From the NCBI GenBank assembly GCA_032622095.1, contig CP136064.1, positions 132,687,129-132,751,128 on the forward strand: DNA of 64,000 bases, in the 5' to 3' direction. A program made the translations under genes and the position numbers. How positions within the stretch are numbered: position 1 is the first letter of the stretch; each line of letters begins with the position of its first letter. This DNA comes from Siphonodentalium dalli. Taxonomy: Eukaryota > Mollusca > Scaphopoda > Gadilida > Siphonodentaliidae. Shown piece after piece: positions 1 through 11,860 of the stretch. The notes under the pieces are model-generated. The model did not search any database. It was not told where the DNA came from and saw nothing but the letters and a program-made list of their open reading frames with translations.

Positions 1-1202
1 GGTATCCGATACCTTCAGATGATTACTTTAATGTTGTCAAACGATGATGAAATCCAGCAAAACATTTAAAGATCTTCAAATAAGCAGGTCTCACTGGAAA
101 TTTTGCATGTATTATTTATAACTATTGTGTAACTAACACCAAGCCAGATCGTTCTACTCCAAATCAGCCCAGTTTAACATAACTATAACACATAATAACC
201 CACTTGTATGAGCATTCCTAGAAAGCCAGTGGCTTTGCACATGTGCTACATAGCATAGTACATATTTTTCCAATTATCTTTTCATTAAATAATCAAATTT
301 ACCTGGAAGAAAGTTAATTTATTTCTGACTTCGGAATAGCATGTATTTTATTAAAAACTTAGCTGTGATTTAGAAAGATTCTCATGAATTAAAAGTGATA
401 ATGGCACACCTGTGAATCATGTCCCTGGTGAGCGCACATGGTCAGCTGATCAGGAACAATTTTGTCTCATATTATCTTTAGTAGTCCGTGTGCCAAACAT
501 GATATTTTTCGAGTTGGCAGCAACATCCCCTCCAACAAAGGCTTCTATATGTCAAATTAAAGGTAATCATATGACGCATCCGATTTTGCTTGTTGATCGT
601 TTCAGAAAGTGACCCAAAATAGATTTTTCAGGGAAGACAACTCTTACCCCTAAAATAAAATATACTTTCCTCGAATGCAAGTATCAGAGCATAAACAAAA
701 TATTGCGGTTATAAACTGACCAATTTATCATTTATATTAATTAGAAATGATCATAGAATGACACGAGATACAAAACTGAACCAATTTATGAGCTAGTTAG
801 AACAAATTGGGATAAATATTTTGAAATTGCGAAACATTACTTGGATTTTGAAAAAAGTGTCTCATATAATTGGCTATAACTTGTGAACCCCATGGGATAT
901 TGATTGGTAATATTGCTCAAAGATTGCCTCAATGACCTGGAAAAACAATGTTAATGATGGAATGCCAATAGTATATATGTGAAAATGCGATGTGAGCGTA
1001 AACTTAAACCTACCCCCTAAAATATAATTCTAGCAGCAAAACTAATTATGTAGACTTAGAAGGCTGCAAGTCAAATTGGCTTTAGAAGCATAGACTGAAA
1101 CAGTTTAGAGAATGGCGAAAGGAATTATAAATAACGGTGTCAGAAAGCGATCTAAGATTAAAATTAGAACAAAAATTAGTAAAAAATTAAAAATTTTACT
1201 AA

Positions 1203-1296
1203 GGCCCAAAAAAAAAACATCTCTGTTTCCGATAACATGGGGAAAATTTCCAGGTAGGCAGGCCTGGGCAGGCAGGGTTTTTTTTTTTTACCGGCC
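1203..1296 (+). repeat. Small dispersed repeat, copy 1 (inverted partner at 2753-2816)
   Basis: It begins GGCC followed by an A-run and ACATCTCTGTTTC, passes through a GGCCTGG segment and ends ACCGGCC. The same order of words occurs on the opposite strand at 2753-2816, so the two form a divergent inverted pair about 1.5 kb apart. The family is not recognised. It is too short and diverged to tell whether it is a decayed element end. Confidence 0.55.
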
Positions 1297-2752
1297 ATTT
1301 GAAAGTGATAAAATAGTGTAGTACACCCTTTTAACATGTATTATAAAATAGGCATGCTTTTATACATGCTAACTGGTAATATATTATGCAGCTTGTTGGA
1401 CTATTATGTCATGTATTAGGTATTAAAGATATTCTCTAGCTACTGGTATATGCTCCAGTGTGAACATTCAATGTATTAGGCTATGGCCATGGGTTTAGAG
1501 TTATTCCTCTTACATAGTCAATGCAGCTACCAGCCCACAATGCAACAGTAGCATCTGATACCTTTACTTACAAATTACATGTGACCAGAACAATGTTAAT
1601 TACTGTTCTTGGATATGCAGGAATAAACATGATTTGTTCCAATCTTCCCCTGAATATCTCTGGTGTAGATTGGGCCTGAGGTTACACATTTTATGCCATT
1701 CTATGCATCACTGCCGACGCAATTTTCCAGGTATGGGGTGTTGAAAGAGAGATCGTTTTATGGAATAAATACTTGCCATTTCAATAAAACCTATTGTATT
1801 TTCATCCCCTGTTATTTCTCTTCATTGACGATCATTATTTTTCAGTGACAACTTGTCCATATTACTAAATTGTATTGTGGTTTAAAGTCACCTATTTCCG
1901 ACTTATTTTGTTTCAATCCCGGAAAGTTTTAAATTACCTGCCAACTTTCAGTGTAATTAACAGCAAGTTATCAAATAATCCTTACAGTACATGTATGCAC
2001 ATCAGATGATCAGAAATGTGTGTTTAATACTTGCATACAGTACGAGTTGTTTCTATCACAGTGGTATCTGCTACTTGTCGGTAACATCAAAGAGAGTCTG
2101 TCGTAAATAGTTACACGGAGTTTATTCACGTAACCCACTGATGCGTTCGGTTGGTGACACAGTGACCCAGTTGGTGTGTCATTCATAACAGACAGTTGTT
2201 GATTTAAAGTGGGTTAAACTCGGGTTTATGTGAATATTCAAGGATGCCAATGCATTTTAATCTTGGATGACGATTTCGTCTTGTCAATGGTGATGGTGAT
2301 TTCGGCTTTTAACGACGCTAATTTCCAGGACTGATAACGTAATACGGACTGTCATTTTCCCGCCAAAACACACATGCTTTTCACTGTTTAATTTTGTCGC
2401 GAACAGATGGTCTTCATGCAAGTGTTTCCCCCAATTAGGCGAAGGAATTTTAGGGAGCTGCCGTTAAAATACATTGTACTTTTAAAAATACACAGCCCAC
2501 AAAAGACGGGGGGGATTTCCGTAGTGACCCGCCAGGGTAGAGTTTGATTTACACCACGCTATTCACTGAGTATCATGGCCGATCGGGTTGTCTTATTTAT
2601 ATCAAGAATGCGCGATCACGTACACCGGCCTACACATGCGTCAGTTGTGTATGCGATTGGTGGTTAGTTCTGGTGTTGGTATTGGGAAAACCATAGCCAT
2701 TAACTGAGACAGACAGGTTACTATGGACTTCTGGAAAAGAAAAAAAAATTGA

Positions 2753-2816
2753 GGCCGGCAAGAAAATCTCAGCCAGGCCGGGTACCAGAAACAGAGATGT
2801 TTGTTTTTTTTTGGCC
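2753..2816 (-). repeat. Small dispersed repeat, copy 2
   Basis: On the minus strand this reads GGCC, an A-run, ACATCTCTGTTTC, GGCCTGGC and then GCCGGCC, matching 1203-1296. It lacks roughly 30 bp of the middle of copy 1. Confidence 0.55.
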
Positions 2817-3623
2817 TAATTTGTGTAAATTTTACAAAATTGTGATTAAATTTTGATAGGCTATGGTAAAACCACACAAGAACACTGGTCTAGAGTTAGT
2901 AAATTCATAAAACCTCATATAATCACCTTTCTGTTAACTATTTCATATATTTTTTCAATTTTTATTTTTATTTTTGTGGATAGATTATATATTTCAACTG
3001 AGCACACATATGGCCACCAAAGGCTGATGAGTGAGTCTCATGTTTTACAGAACAGTATTTTCTTATTTACTGCGCATGTGTTGGGACAGTAATCACAACT
3101 GACAATACATACGGCATTACATGCACTCCATTTTGGGCAGTAAATTCAGGATGGCATCCAAAACGGCCACAAAAATCGAACATTAATTCTCACACTTTCC
3201 ATCACAAAGGTGACTGAGTTCGTTATCTGGGGGACAGTGTAATTGTTAATCAAACCATGAGTTCACTAGTATCCATAAACAAACCGAAGGACCCTATTAT
3301 TATTTCAATTAGTTTATTCAATTGACTAATTGATTGTCTACAATTTTGGGGAAAATACCGGGTAAAAGTCGATGAATAGAAAGTTTGAAATAATCATCAC
3401 TATTAACGTGTGTCTTTTGGAACAGTTTGGATACGTATATCAAATAAGATAATTTTTCTGAAGAAACTGAAACTGTATGACCAAATTAGCTGCCTCAAAT
3501 TTCAATTTGCCTATCTCTGATGTAAACATGTGCTCAGGTGAAATATTTTATATTAACAAAATAATTTTTTTTGCAAAGGAGTTTTTTGTCAATATTAGTA
3601 TTATGTTACCAATATTAAGTCTT

Positions 3624-5479
3624 AAATGAAAGTGTCAATGACACTGTAGCTCAACTTTGTAAAGAAGGTAATTTTTTTGTGATGAGCAATGAATAGAGAG
3701 ATTAAAAAGGAGTGTAAAAATGATCAGTAAAGGATTTAGTCAAACACAGAGTAAAATCCAAGATGGCTGCTGGCGGCCATGTTTTTTAGCCGAATGACCC
3801 CAAAATGACTCGTTCCCATCTACATGTTATTGTTAACATCCATCACAAATTTTATGATGATCAGACTAAAGGTACGACCTGTAGCCTGTGCTAACGGATT
3901 TAGTCATACAAAGAGTAAAATCCAAGATGGCTGCTGGTGGCCATGTTTTTTAGCCGATTGACCCCAAAATTAATCGTTGCCATCTACATGTGATTATTAA
4001 CATCCATGACCAATTTCATGATGATCAGATGAATAGAACGACCTGTAGCCCGTGCTGATGCATTGAATTTTGAAATCAAAGATGGCCGCTGAGCAGTAAA
4101 GGATTTAGTCAAACACAGAGTACAATCCAAGATGGCTGCTGGCGGCCATGTTTTTTAGCCGAATGATCCCAAAATGACTCGTTCCCATCTACATTCCAAT
4201 TTCAACAGCCATGACAAATTTTATGATGATCAGACTAAAGGTACGACTGTAGCCCGTGCTAAAGGATTTAGTCATACAAAGAGTAATATCCAAGATGGCT
4301 GCTGGCGGCCATGTTTTTGGGCCGATGAACCCAAAATTACTCATTCCCATCTACATGTCATTATTAACATCCATGACAAATTTCATGATGATCAGACAAA
4401 CAATACGACCTGTGCCCCATGCTAATGGATTGAATTTTGAAAACAAGTATGGCCGCTGGTGGCCATGTTTTTGTCCGAATGACTCCAAAATGACTCGTTC
4501 CCATCTACATTCCAATTTCAACAGCCATGACAAATTTTATGATGATCAGACTAAAGGTACGACCTGTAGCCCGTGCTAAAGGATTTAGTCATACAAAGAG
4601 TAAAATCCAAGATGGCTGCTGGCGGCCATGGTTTTTTGGCCAAATGACCCCAAAATGACTCGTTCCCATCTACATGTCATTGTTAACATCCATGACAAAT
4701 TTTATGATGATCAGACTAAAGGTAAGACCTGTAGCCGGTGCTAAAGGATTTAGTCATACAAAGAGTAATATCCAAGATGGCTGCTGGCGGCCATGTTTTT
4801 TGTCCGAATGACCCCAAAATGACTCGTTCCCATTTACATTCCAATTTCAACAGCCATGACAAATTTCATGATGATCAGACTAAAGGTACGACCTGTAGCC
4901 CGTGCTAAAGGATTTAGTCATACAAAGAGTAAAATCCAAGATGGCTGCTGGCAGCCATGTTTTTTGCCCGAATGACCCAAAAATGACTCGTTCCCATCTA
5001 CATGTCATTGTTAACATCCATGACAAATTTTATGATGATCCGACCAAAGGTACGATCTGTAGCCCGTGCTAAGATTTAGTCATGCAAAGAGTAAAATCCA
5101 AGATGGCTGCTGACGGCCATGTTTTTTGGCCGAATGACCCCAAAATTACTCGTTCCCATCTACATGTCAATATTAACATCCATGACAAATTTCATGACGA
5201 TCAGACGAACAGTACGGCCTGTAGCCCGTGCTAATGGATTGAATTTTGAAAACCAAGATGGCCGCTGGCGGCCATGTTTTTTTTTCCGAATGACCCCAAA
5301 ATGAATCATTCCAGTCTAAATGTTGATGTCAACAGCTATGACAAATTTCATAATGATCCGATCAAAGGTACGACCTGTAGCCTGTATTGTTGACGCATCA
5401 CACACACAAGCACACACGGACGATGGACGACAAAGCCATGGCAATAGCTCAAACTTTACAAAGTAAAGTTGAGCTAATA
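3624..5479 (+). mobile_element. Family A pearl/HINE-like element, complete copy (A0)
   Basis: The left end AAATGAAAGTGTCA contains the palindrome AGTGTCA-A-TGACACT, followed by the subterminal word TAGCTCAACTT. The right end has a CACA/GGACGATGGACG tract, CCATGGCAATAGCTCAAA, and a hairpin closing AAGTTGAGCTA, the reverse complement of the left word. Between them lie about ten tandem units of roughly 165 bp, each with CAAGATGGC, GGCGGCCATG, ACTCGTTCCCATCTACATG, CATGACAAATTT and ACGACCTGTAGCCCG. The array start (about 3723-3830) is repeated at about 4092-4200, showing an internal duplication. This is the plan of bivalve pearl elements and nonautonomous Helentrons: no coding capacity, tandem core, short subterminal inverted repeats and a 3' hairpin. 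Confidence 0.8.
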
Positions 5480-5968
5480 AATGACTTTTGCAGTATACAC
5501 TATTGTGTTGCCAAACAGTTTTTCAGGGCATGCTACTACCTACTGTTCTATAATTTGAGAATCTACATCTTAAATCTTCTCTCACTCAGCTCACATCATT
5601 CATTCTCAAAATTGACACTACTTCGGTTCTTGGAGCCATTCATTCTCACATACACACAGGGACGTGGCTAGAGGGTCTCATTGGGGGAGTGTGTCCAACT
5701 GCACCCCCCCCACCCTGAATCAAAATCAGACCAAACAGTTTGCATAATTCCATTTGCATCCCCCCTTGCACCTCAGTGCTCAGGCCTAATATCATATATA
5801 TTCATAAACCATGGTTCTACGGTATATTCCCGGTATGAGAACATTCAGATATTTTAACCTGAAAAAATGCATAAATCCTAACATCTAATGGTTCAACGCC
5901 AGACAAATGTACATGGCTACGGGGAAGAGACCAGGACACGCCAGGCTGACCATGGTTGTTCGGCCTGG
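5480..5968. other. Unique noncoding spacer
   Basis: No gene or repeat is recognised. It contains a C-tract near 5705-5713. The open frame at 5387-5671 is mostly low-complexity read-through from the family A right end. Confidence 0.5.
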
Positions 5969-6100
5969 TGTGAGAAAATTAAAACAAAACAGTCAATGAC
6001 TGTGTCTCTCACCAGATTGTAAAGACTGAGAAGACTGGGACTCTGATGACTACCGGTTCAACAGTCAGTACTTGACAAAATCACTTAAGACAAGTAGTTC
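5969..6100 (+). repeat. Dispersed repeat, copy 1 (partner 12907-13040)
   Basis: Shared words with 12907-13040 in the same order and strand include ACAGTCAATGACTGTG (ACAGTCAAAGACTGTG in the partner), CTCACCAGA, AAAGACTGA and AAGACTGGGACT. Weaker similarity continues downstream (CTTAGGTTGAA at about 6270 and 13228). ACAGTCA.TGACTGT is itself palindromic. The family is not recognised. Confidence 0.6.
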
Positions 6101-6470
6101 TAAACATGGATATAACTGGAGGTTCTCAGATGAGCAGGGCTCTTCACCTTGAACTTTCTAATTGCACACCACTGACAAATCTCCAACCTCTTACCGTTTA
6201 AAGAAGACAACCATCCCGGTACCACAGTACTAAGTTCACAAAAATCCTTTTCACACCCCTCTTAGTCTTAGGTTGAATGTTACGACTGGTACCAGTCCTT
6301 CAAGCTCTTAAAAGTTTTGAAAATTACCAACATGACACCCCATTAAGTTAAAATTTGTGGCCAATTCTGTCCAACAGTTTAACCTGAAGTAGGAACATAT
6401 GGACTGTTGATTTAAAAACATACATGTTGGAAAATCAAACCAAACTATGATAACAATTCTAACCAACATA

Positions 6471-6811
6471 TTTTGGTGTGAACATCTAATCTACAACTAA
6501 TGATGTATCAGGTATGAAATTTGCAACTGGTTAAACTTTGATCAAAGTAGGGGGTCAAAACTCCACCCCCTCTACACTCCCTCCCCATTGCCTCGCCAGG
6601 CTGCCTAGAACTCAATATTATTATACCAGTACCAAACAGCATAGAGGAGAGTTATCTCTGCCCCTATTAGAACAAATGTGAATCCCCAACTATGAGATCC
6701 ATTCATCTAGTAATATCAATATACCCCCAATATCCAATATACCCCCAATTTTTCTTTGAAAAATCAGGGCATGATTTCACCTGGAAAAGTGGTGGTTAAG
6801 AAAATATTGGA
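6471..6811 (+). repeat. Direct duplication, copy 1 of a ~376-bp tandem pair
   Basis: It runs from TTTTGGTGTGAACATC to GTGGTGGTTAAGAAAAT and matches 6847-7209 almost throughout (shared GTAGGGGGTCAAAACTCCA, ACTCCCTCCCCATT, CAGCATAGAGGAGAGTT, GAGATCCATTCATCTAG). The pair is head to tail with an offset of 376 bp. Differences are scattered substitutions and small indels, so this is a moderately old tandem duplication. No coding potential is seen. Confidence 0.85.
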
Positions 6812-6846
6812 AAATCTACAACTAATGTTGTATCAGGGATGACATT

Positions 6847-7209
6847 TTTTGGTGTGAACATCTAATCTACAACTAATGTTGTATCAGGCATGAACTTTTC
6901 AACTGTTTAAATTTTGATTAAAGTAGGGGGTCAAAACTCCATCCCATCTATACTCCCTCCCCATTACCTCAAACATTGCCCCTACCCAGGCTGCCTAGAA
7001 ATAAATATTATTATACCAGTACCTAACAGCATAGAGGAGAGTTAAATCTCTTATCTCTGGTCCTATTAGAACAAATGTGAATCCCCATCTATGAGATCCA
7101 TTCATCTAGTAATATCAATATACCCCCCAATATTCAATATACCACCCACCCCCCATTTTTCTGAAAAATCAGGGTATGATTTTCTTAAGTGGTGGTTAAG
7201 AAAATAATA
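6847..7209 (+). repeat. Direct duplication, copy 2
   Basis: Tandem partner of 6471-6811. It carries a few extra bases (AATCTCTT near 7045 and a longer ACCCACCCCCC tract near 7142). Confidence 0.85.
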
Positions 7210-7225
7210 TGAAACAGCCAAGCCT

Positions 7226-7654
7226 GAATTTAGTTTGTCTGACATTTGCAGAATGAGGTCCCAAAAAGTTGAATTTAATAACACTATTCCGCAAGGTGGG
7301 CTAGCATCACCGAATTCACAATCAGTCTGATTAGGCCTCAACTGCCATGGGAAACCTAGAAACAGATTGAAGTTCTACAGTTGAGGTTACTGATGCACAC
7401 CCATTGAGCACCTCAATTATGCATTTAATCTTCTGCAAATTAGGGGACATAGAAACTAAACAGAAGGGAAAGTCAAAAAGTAACTAAAACAAAATATCAA
7501 TTTGAAACTCAAGATACTTCCCAGAAGATGAGGCCTAAGCAGAATGAGGTCCCTGGATGGTGTATTTGGTGATGCTAGCCTGCTGTACAGGGTAGCAACA
7601 CTAAATTCACCCTCTGGGGACCTCATTCTGCAAATGTCAGACACACTAAATTTT
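7226..7654. repeat. Inverted repeat with ~95-bp arms (7226-7320 / 7561-7654)
   Basis: The left arm contains TTTGTCTGACATTTGCAGAA, GGGACC on the complement, and GCTAGCATCACC. The right arm carries the same words as the reverse complement: GGTGATGCTAGCC, GGGACCTCATTCTGC and AAATGTCAGACA. The arms are separated by 240 bp. It could be an old foldback element or two opposed copies of one short interspersed element. No TSD was identified. Confidence 0.8.
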
Positions 7655-7825
7655 AATTTGATTATAACAAGCACCAGTGCTAGTGTTGTTTACACAAACC
7701 TGTCCAACAACATTCTAATCTCTGATCTGTCATTCTGATCTCAATTAATGACCTGACTTTGTCTCTCTGACCCTACCAGACTGAGTCTTCTGGCAGTTAT
7801 AATACTGGCAGGTAAGAGAGGTAAG

Positions 7826-8442
7826 TTGTGATATATGGGGTGAAGGGGCTTTGGTTGTGGGCAGGGTGGGGCCTGGGTCATGTGTGGGGGAGCGGGGTGA
7901 TGGAAAGATTCTGTGATTTCATTAAAGATTAAAGTTTCATAACTCTGAGGATCTTAAAATGGTGAAGAGTTTTTCAAATTTAATAACATGATTTTAATAA
8001 TAAAAAAATTTGTGTGTTAAATTGAGCAAGGAGATAAATCTGAATAATTTTTTTTTTTAGTTTTTTAGTGATGTCCCTAGCTGGCTCCGCCCACATTTGA
8101 CCGAGTGACCTCATTTGCACAAATCTGAACCCCAGTCACCCAAGGACCAAATATGAACGCATTCAACCCGATGGTACAAAAGAAGTAGTTTTAAGAAATA
8201 CTATGAAGGGAAAGAGTTATGGACCTGTCTTCGCAACTATTTGACCCAGTGACCTCATTTGAACAAATCTAAATGTTAGTCACCTAGGGAACATCCACAG
8301 CAACCCAATCGGTCTTATGGATTGGGAGAAGAAGATGTTTAAAGAATTGTTGACAGACGGATGGATGGATGGATGGACGGACGACGGATGAGGAGTGATG
8401 ACTTTAGCTCCACCGGCTACTTCGTCCCCGGTGAGCTAAAAA
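7826..8442 (+). mobile_element. Family B pearl-like element (B1)
   Basis: Core units contain TTTGACC..GTGACCTCATTTG, AAATCTGAA, AGTCACC, AACATCCACA and GAGTTATGG. The right end is AAAGAATTGTTGACAGACGG, an (ATGG/ACGG)n tract at 8362-8392, then a hairpin from TAGCTCCACCGG to CCGGTGAGCTA and an A-run. TAGCTC/GAGCTA is shared with family A, suggesting related termini on different cores. The left limit is uncertain; similarity to the copy ending at 15083 (a GGGGTGGGG-rich stretch, then a T-run, then GTTATGTCCCTGG) puts it near 7826. Confidence 0.7.
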
Positions 8443-9899
8443 CTATACAAGAAAATAGCAAATCCTGGCATCTAGACTGGCCTCAACTGAAGCTTTCCTA
8501 CTGTTGGAAATTTCAAACCTCATACTCCCCCTCAAGTTGGAAAATTGTCCAACTGATGACCATTTCAGTCCACAAGTTTGACCAAATGTAGTAAAATATT
8601 GTTTTGTTAAAGGATTTATTCGGTCTAGAAACTACAAAACGCAATTGGAAAGCCCTCCCTGTTTTGATTAAAATGACCAAGTCCCATTCCGATCGCATAA
8701 TAAATAACCCGTAAAATAAATAAATATTACCACCACCGGTATTCGGAGATTTCCGTGACTTGACCACGAGTGACGTAGTTGTGGGAGAGCAAATTAAAAA
8801 CACAGATTCGGAGCCGGAGTTTATTATGCTGACTACGATGACGTAATCGTAAGTCAGCCGATACAAAAATGCGGAGTCGTATGTGCACGTGTGGTGTATA
8901 GATTACGTTGCTATTCAATGTGTTATCTAATTAATGAAGATAGTGTGGCCGCTTTGGCTGTTTATCTGGAATATTCAATAATTATGTGAATAAAGTAATT
9001 AGTAGCGCCTAGAATGGTTGTTTTTGTAGCCATTAACAACATGCCGCCACGTGTCTGCTTTGTTGAATAGATGGCAGTAGTGCTTTGATTGTCCCGTATT
9101 CACTCGGTGATTTGTAATCACTCAGTGACTATTCATCAGTGTCAGTCGCGAACTTGTTTGCACTGTAAAATGCCCCAAAGTGAATATAAAGGGCGACTGA
9201 GGATCCCATTCACCTGGTCATACATAAGAAGCGCCCAAATGTTATATAAACACTGCTGAATAATGTTAACTATATTTAGGCGCTTTTGTTTTTTGTTTTG
9301 TGTTTTTTGTTTTTTTTTACTTTCGATATAAATATTCCGAGTATCTGTCATCTCCACATATGCCAAGATGCCTAGTAGTGTGTTTGGTTGTGGGCGGGCT
9401 AGCGATCCATTATTAAGTACCTCCAAAAAGACAACACAGTGTGTAATTTAGGATGCTCTTTATTGTCTACCGCTTTTGGGAGACGGAAGCTCTTTATATT
9501 TAAATGTCAAAAACACCACATACAAAATCACCCATGACATAATGAAATAGAGCACGTTCATAATTGAGAACGCTCTTTATTGTCTATACCACGACGAAAA
9601 CATGGACGCTCTTTATTTGAGGCAATCATTGTTTTTATTTAGGCTAACAATTAAAAAAAATCTGCCATCAAAAGGTAAAATAAACCGAAAAAAAATAAAC
9701 GAACAACAAACATAAACTGAAAACAATGCCAGGCTAGCCTTCAATTAAAAAAAATGTTGTTATGCCAAACTGCAGCCTAATTAATAATTTAATTCACACG
9801 AATACACATATATAATTAGTATTATAACAATAAAAAAAAACAATTTGACAAAATAATTCCTTTAATAGTATTTGTAATATTTAATATAACAATGGTTTC
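8443..9899. other. Unique noncoding stretch
   Basis: No gene is supported; the longest frame (8513-8866, minus) has no recognisable domain. GCTCTTTATTGTCTA occurs twice (about 9452 and 9571) about 120 bp apart, a remnant of a short tandem duplication. Confidence 0.5.
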
Positions 9900-10960
9900 A
9901 ACATGCAAAACGTGCAAAACAAAGGCGTGTCCTATCACATCCCGCCAGAAAACATGATACACCTCAACACATGGAAACCAATATCCCCCTTCACAAACGT
10001 CCTTTATACAAGGCCAGGACCCATCACCTACCTATCTTTTTAAACTCTTGCAACAAGAATCCAACAACACATTAGGGATATACCAAATGCTCACTAAAGC
10101 TAGCCAGTACACACATCTACCACTCACATCATGTCACATGTCTCAAACACTGACTCAGACATCGAGCACAATACTCGACGTCGGCGAAAAAATATAAAAC
10201 TGGATTTTCCAACTAAGGACCAAATATCCAGAGGGCATGAACAGGTCAGACACGTAGTCACCTGCGTTACTCGAAGAGAAAATGACCCCCGAAACATATG
10301 AGGGTCTGACGACAGGCCAATCAACATACATCGTACTCAAGGGTAGATGGTTGACATATAGCCAATGGAAGCGGAACAAATCGGAGAACACACCCTACGC
10401 AAACCCCCAAGCACATGAAGACATAATTCTATAACTCTTCCAACATAAATGCTAGTGCACACAAGCACATCCGTCGTCTCTCCAATTAATGTAAAAATCT
10501 TACATCTGTACTCAAACGAACCGTTTACTACCAGAGAATTGACCCAACATACATACAAATCCCAAAACAGGATTTCCCCCAAAACACACTACGTCACAAT
10601 ACATCACATGACTATTGACCTACACTCCCACGCACAAACAATTAGACGAAACACAACCACGTGACACTGAAAATGGATACCATGCACCTTCCTACACAAA
10701 CAGCTACGGAAAACTAAGTTTATACATTTACTCATGCCCACCACGGATGAATATCTCTAAAAACAAAACTTGGAACGCAAACAAAACATCTACTAGGCAA
10801 AATAACCGCCACAAACACCACAATTGTATACATACAAACACAATTCACATTACGTTCCACAAACGTAATGTGACGTCACGGAAAGTACCAAACCAGGAAA
10901 TCCCCTTAAAAGTTCCATTAACTTCTCAATCGACTTTCGAAATTGAATGACCAAAAAGTC
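9900..10960. other. Strand-asymmetric A/C-rich block
   Basis: The + strand is strikingly rich in A and C and poor in G and T for about 1 kb, with abrupt edges. This asymmetry removes stops on several frames and explains the cluster of overlapping 65-110 codon frames here. No periodicity is visible by eye. A TGACGTCA CRE palindrome lies at 10871-10878. It resembles in composition the minisatellite at 57.4-59.7 kb, but I see no shared unit. Confidence 0.6.
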
Positions 10961-11011
10961 AGTTTGAAGTAACCAAAAGTTATTTATGCAGTACATATGA
11001 CACTCAACTCT

Positions 11012-11530
11012 TATCTATAATATATTTTGAAGACCTCTGTCTGTCTGTATGTCTGTATGTATGTATGTAATTTATACAAATCTACGATTCTCGACCGATC
11101 GGGACGAAACTTGGTACGTGTGTGTAGTTTGACCAGGCGGTCGTCGTTGTCATATTGGCGAGCCCGTGCGGCACCCGCTTCGCGCATGCGCAGACGAGAT
11201 CTCGGAAACGGGTGGAGCTATCGACTTGAAATTTGGTATGTGAATGTATCTTGCCCCGGATACGAATTTTATCGGGTCGCCGAGCCCGTGCGACACCAGC
11301 TTCGCGCATTCGCAGACGAGATCTCGGAAACGGGTGGAGCTATCGACTTGAAATTTGGTATGTGAATGTATCTTGCCCCGGATACGAATTTTATCGGGTC
11401 GCCGAGCCCGTGCGACGCCAGCTTCGCGCATGCGCAGACCAGATCTCGGAAACGGGTAGAGCTATCGACTTGAAATTTGGTTTTTGAATAGCCCGGACAA
11501 CGTCGGGCTCATCGGCTAGTATATATATAC
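11012..11530 (-). mobile_element. Family I element (I1) with three 122-bp tandem units
   Basis: Read on the minus strand, it starts at a TATATATATA tract, then CTAGCCGATGAGCCCGAC and GTCCGGGCT (a small hairpin). Tandem units of 122 bp follow (AGCCCGTGCG at 11161, 11283 and 11405). It ends with ACCAAGTTTCGTC, a CATA/CAGACA tract and GGTCTTCAAAATATATTATA. The same two ends flank the copy at 60942-61868. The overlapping open frames in this stretch come from the repeats. Class unknown; possibly a Helitron-like nonautonomous element. Confidence 0.7.
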
Positions 11531-11548
11531 TACATGTATAATCCATTG

Positions 11549-11860
11549 TGACGTCACAGACAAACATGCACGTGAACTTTTACACTCACCTAAAAGTACA
11601 TGTAACCTTTGCCAAAAATTAAAAGCACATGTAACCTTTACCCAACAAACCAAGGTCAAGGTCAGACCAAAGGTCACCACCCGGTCATCCGGAATTTCTC
11701 TATATAAACGTGAGCACAAGACCTCGTCCCACTTATTCAGATAAATATTATCGATTGCTGATCGTGAAAACACCTGAAGAGCTTAACCCAAGCGAAATCA
11801 GTAAACCTACTAAACTATAAACATAGTGAAGTATACCAAATACTTATTACCTACCGGGTA
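11549..11860 (+). promoter_or_regulatory. Promoter-like segment: CRE, TATA box, candidate first exon
   Basis: TGACGTCA at 11549-11556 is a perfect CRE. TATATAAA at 11701-11708 is a good TATA box in the context CTCTATATAAACGTGAGC. A consensus splice donor, CGG|GTAAGTTAT, lies near 11859, which would give an untranslated first exon of about 120-130 nt. No coding exon follows that I can recognise. It could instead be part of a solo LTR of a retrotransposon, since CRE and TATA are common in LTRs; I did not find convincing TG...CA ends with a TSD. Confidence 0.35.

Larger units (their letters stand above)
1..3623. other. Unique AT-rich noncoding stretch
   Basis: I see no gene here. The open frames are short, lack coding-like composition and include homopolymer runs such as the T-run near 1280. 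The only internal structure I can support is the inverted pair at 1203-1296 and 2753-2816. A GGGGGATTTCC word at 2510-2520 looks like a kappaB site, but one such word is expected by chance. Confidence 0.6.

Noticed and set aside
2508-2520. NF-kappaB site
   Set aside because: A single word in a G-run with no gene nearby; expected by chance.
3624-5479. CRISPR array
   Set aside because: Units are about 165 bp of continuous related sequence without unique spacers, in a eukaryotic context and without cas genes.
8513-8866. 117-codon minus-strand ORF as a gene
   Set aside because: No domain, no start context, and it runs across the end of a repeat.
10124-10950. Five overlapping frames of 67-111 codons
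   Set aside because: They lie in the A/C-asymmetric block, overlap in several frames and have no motif.
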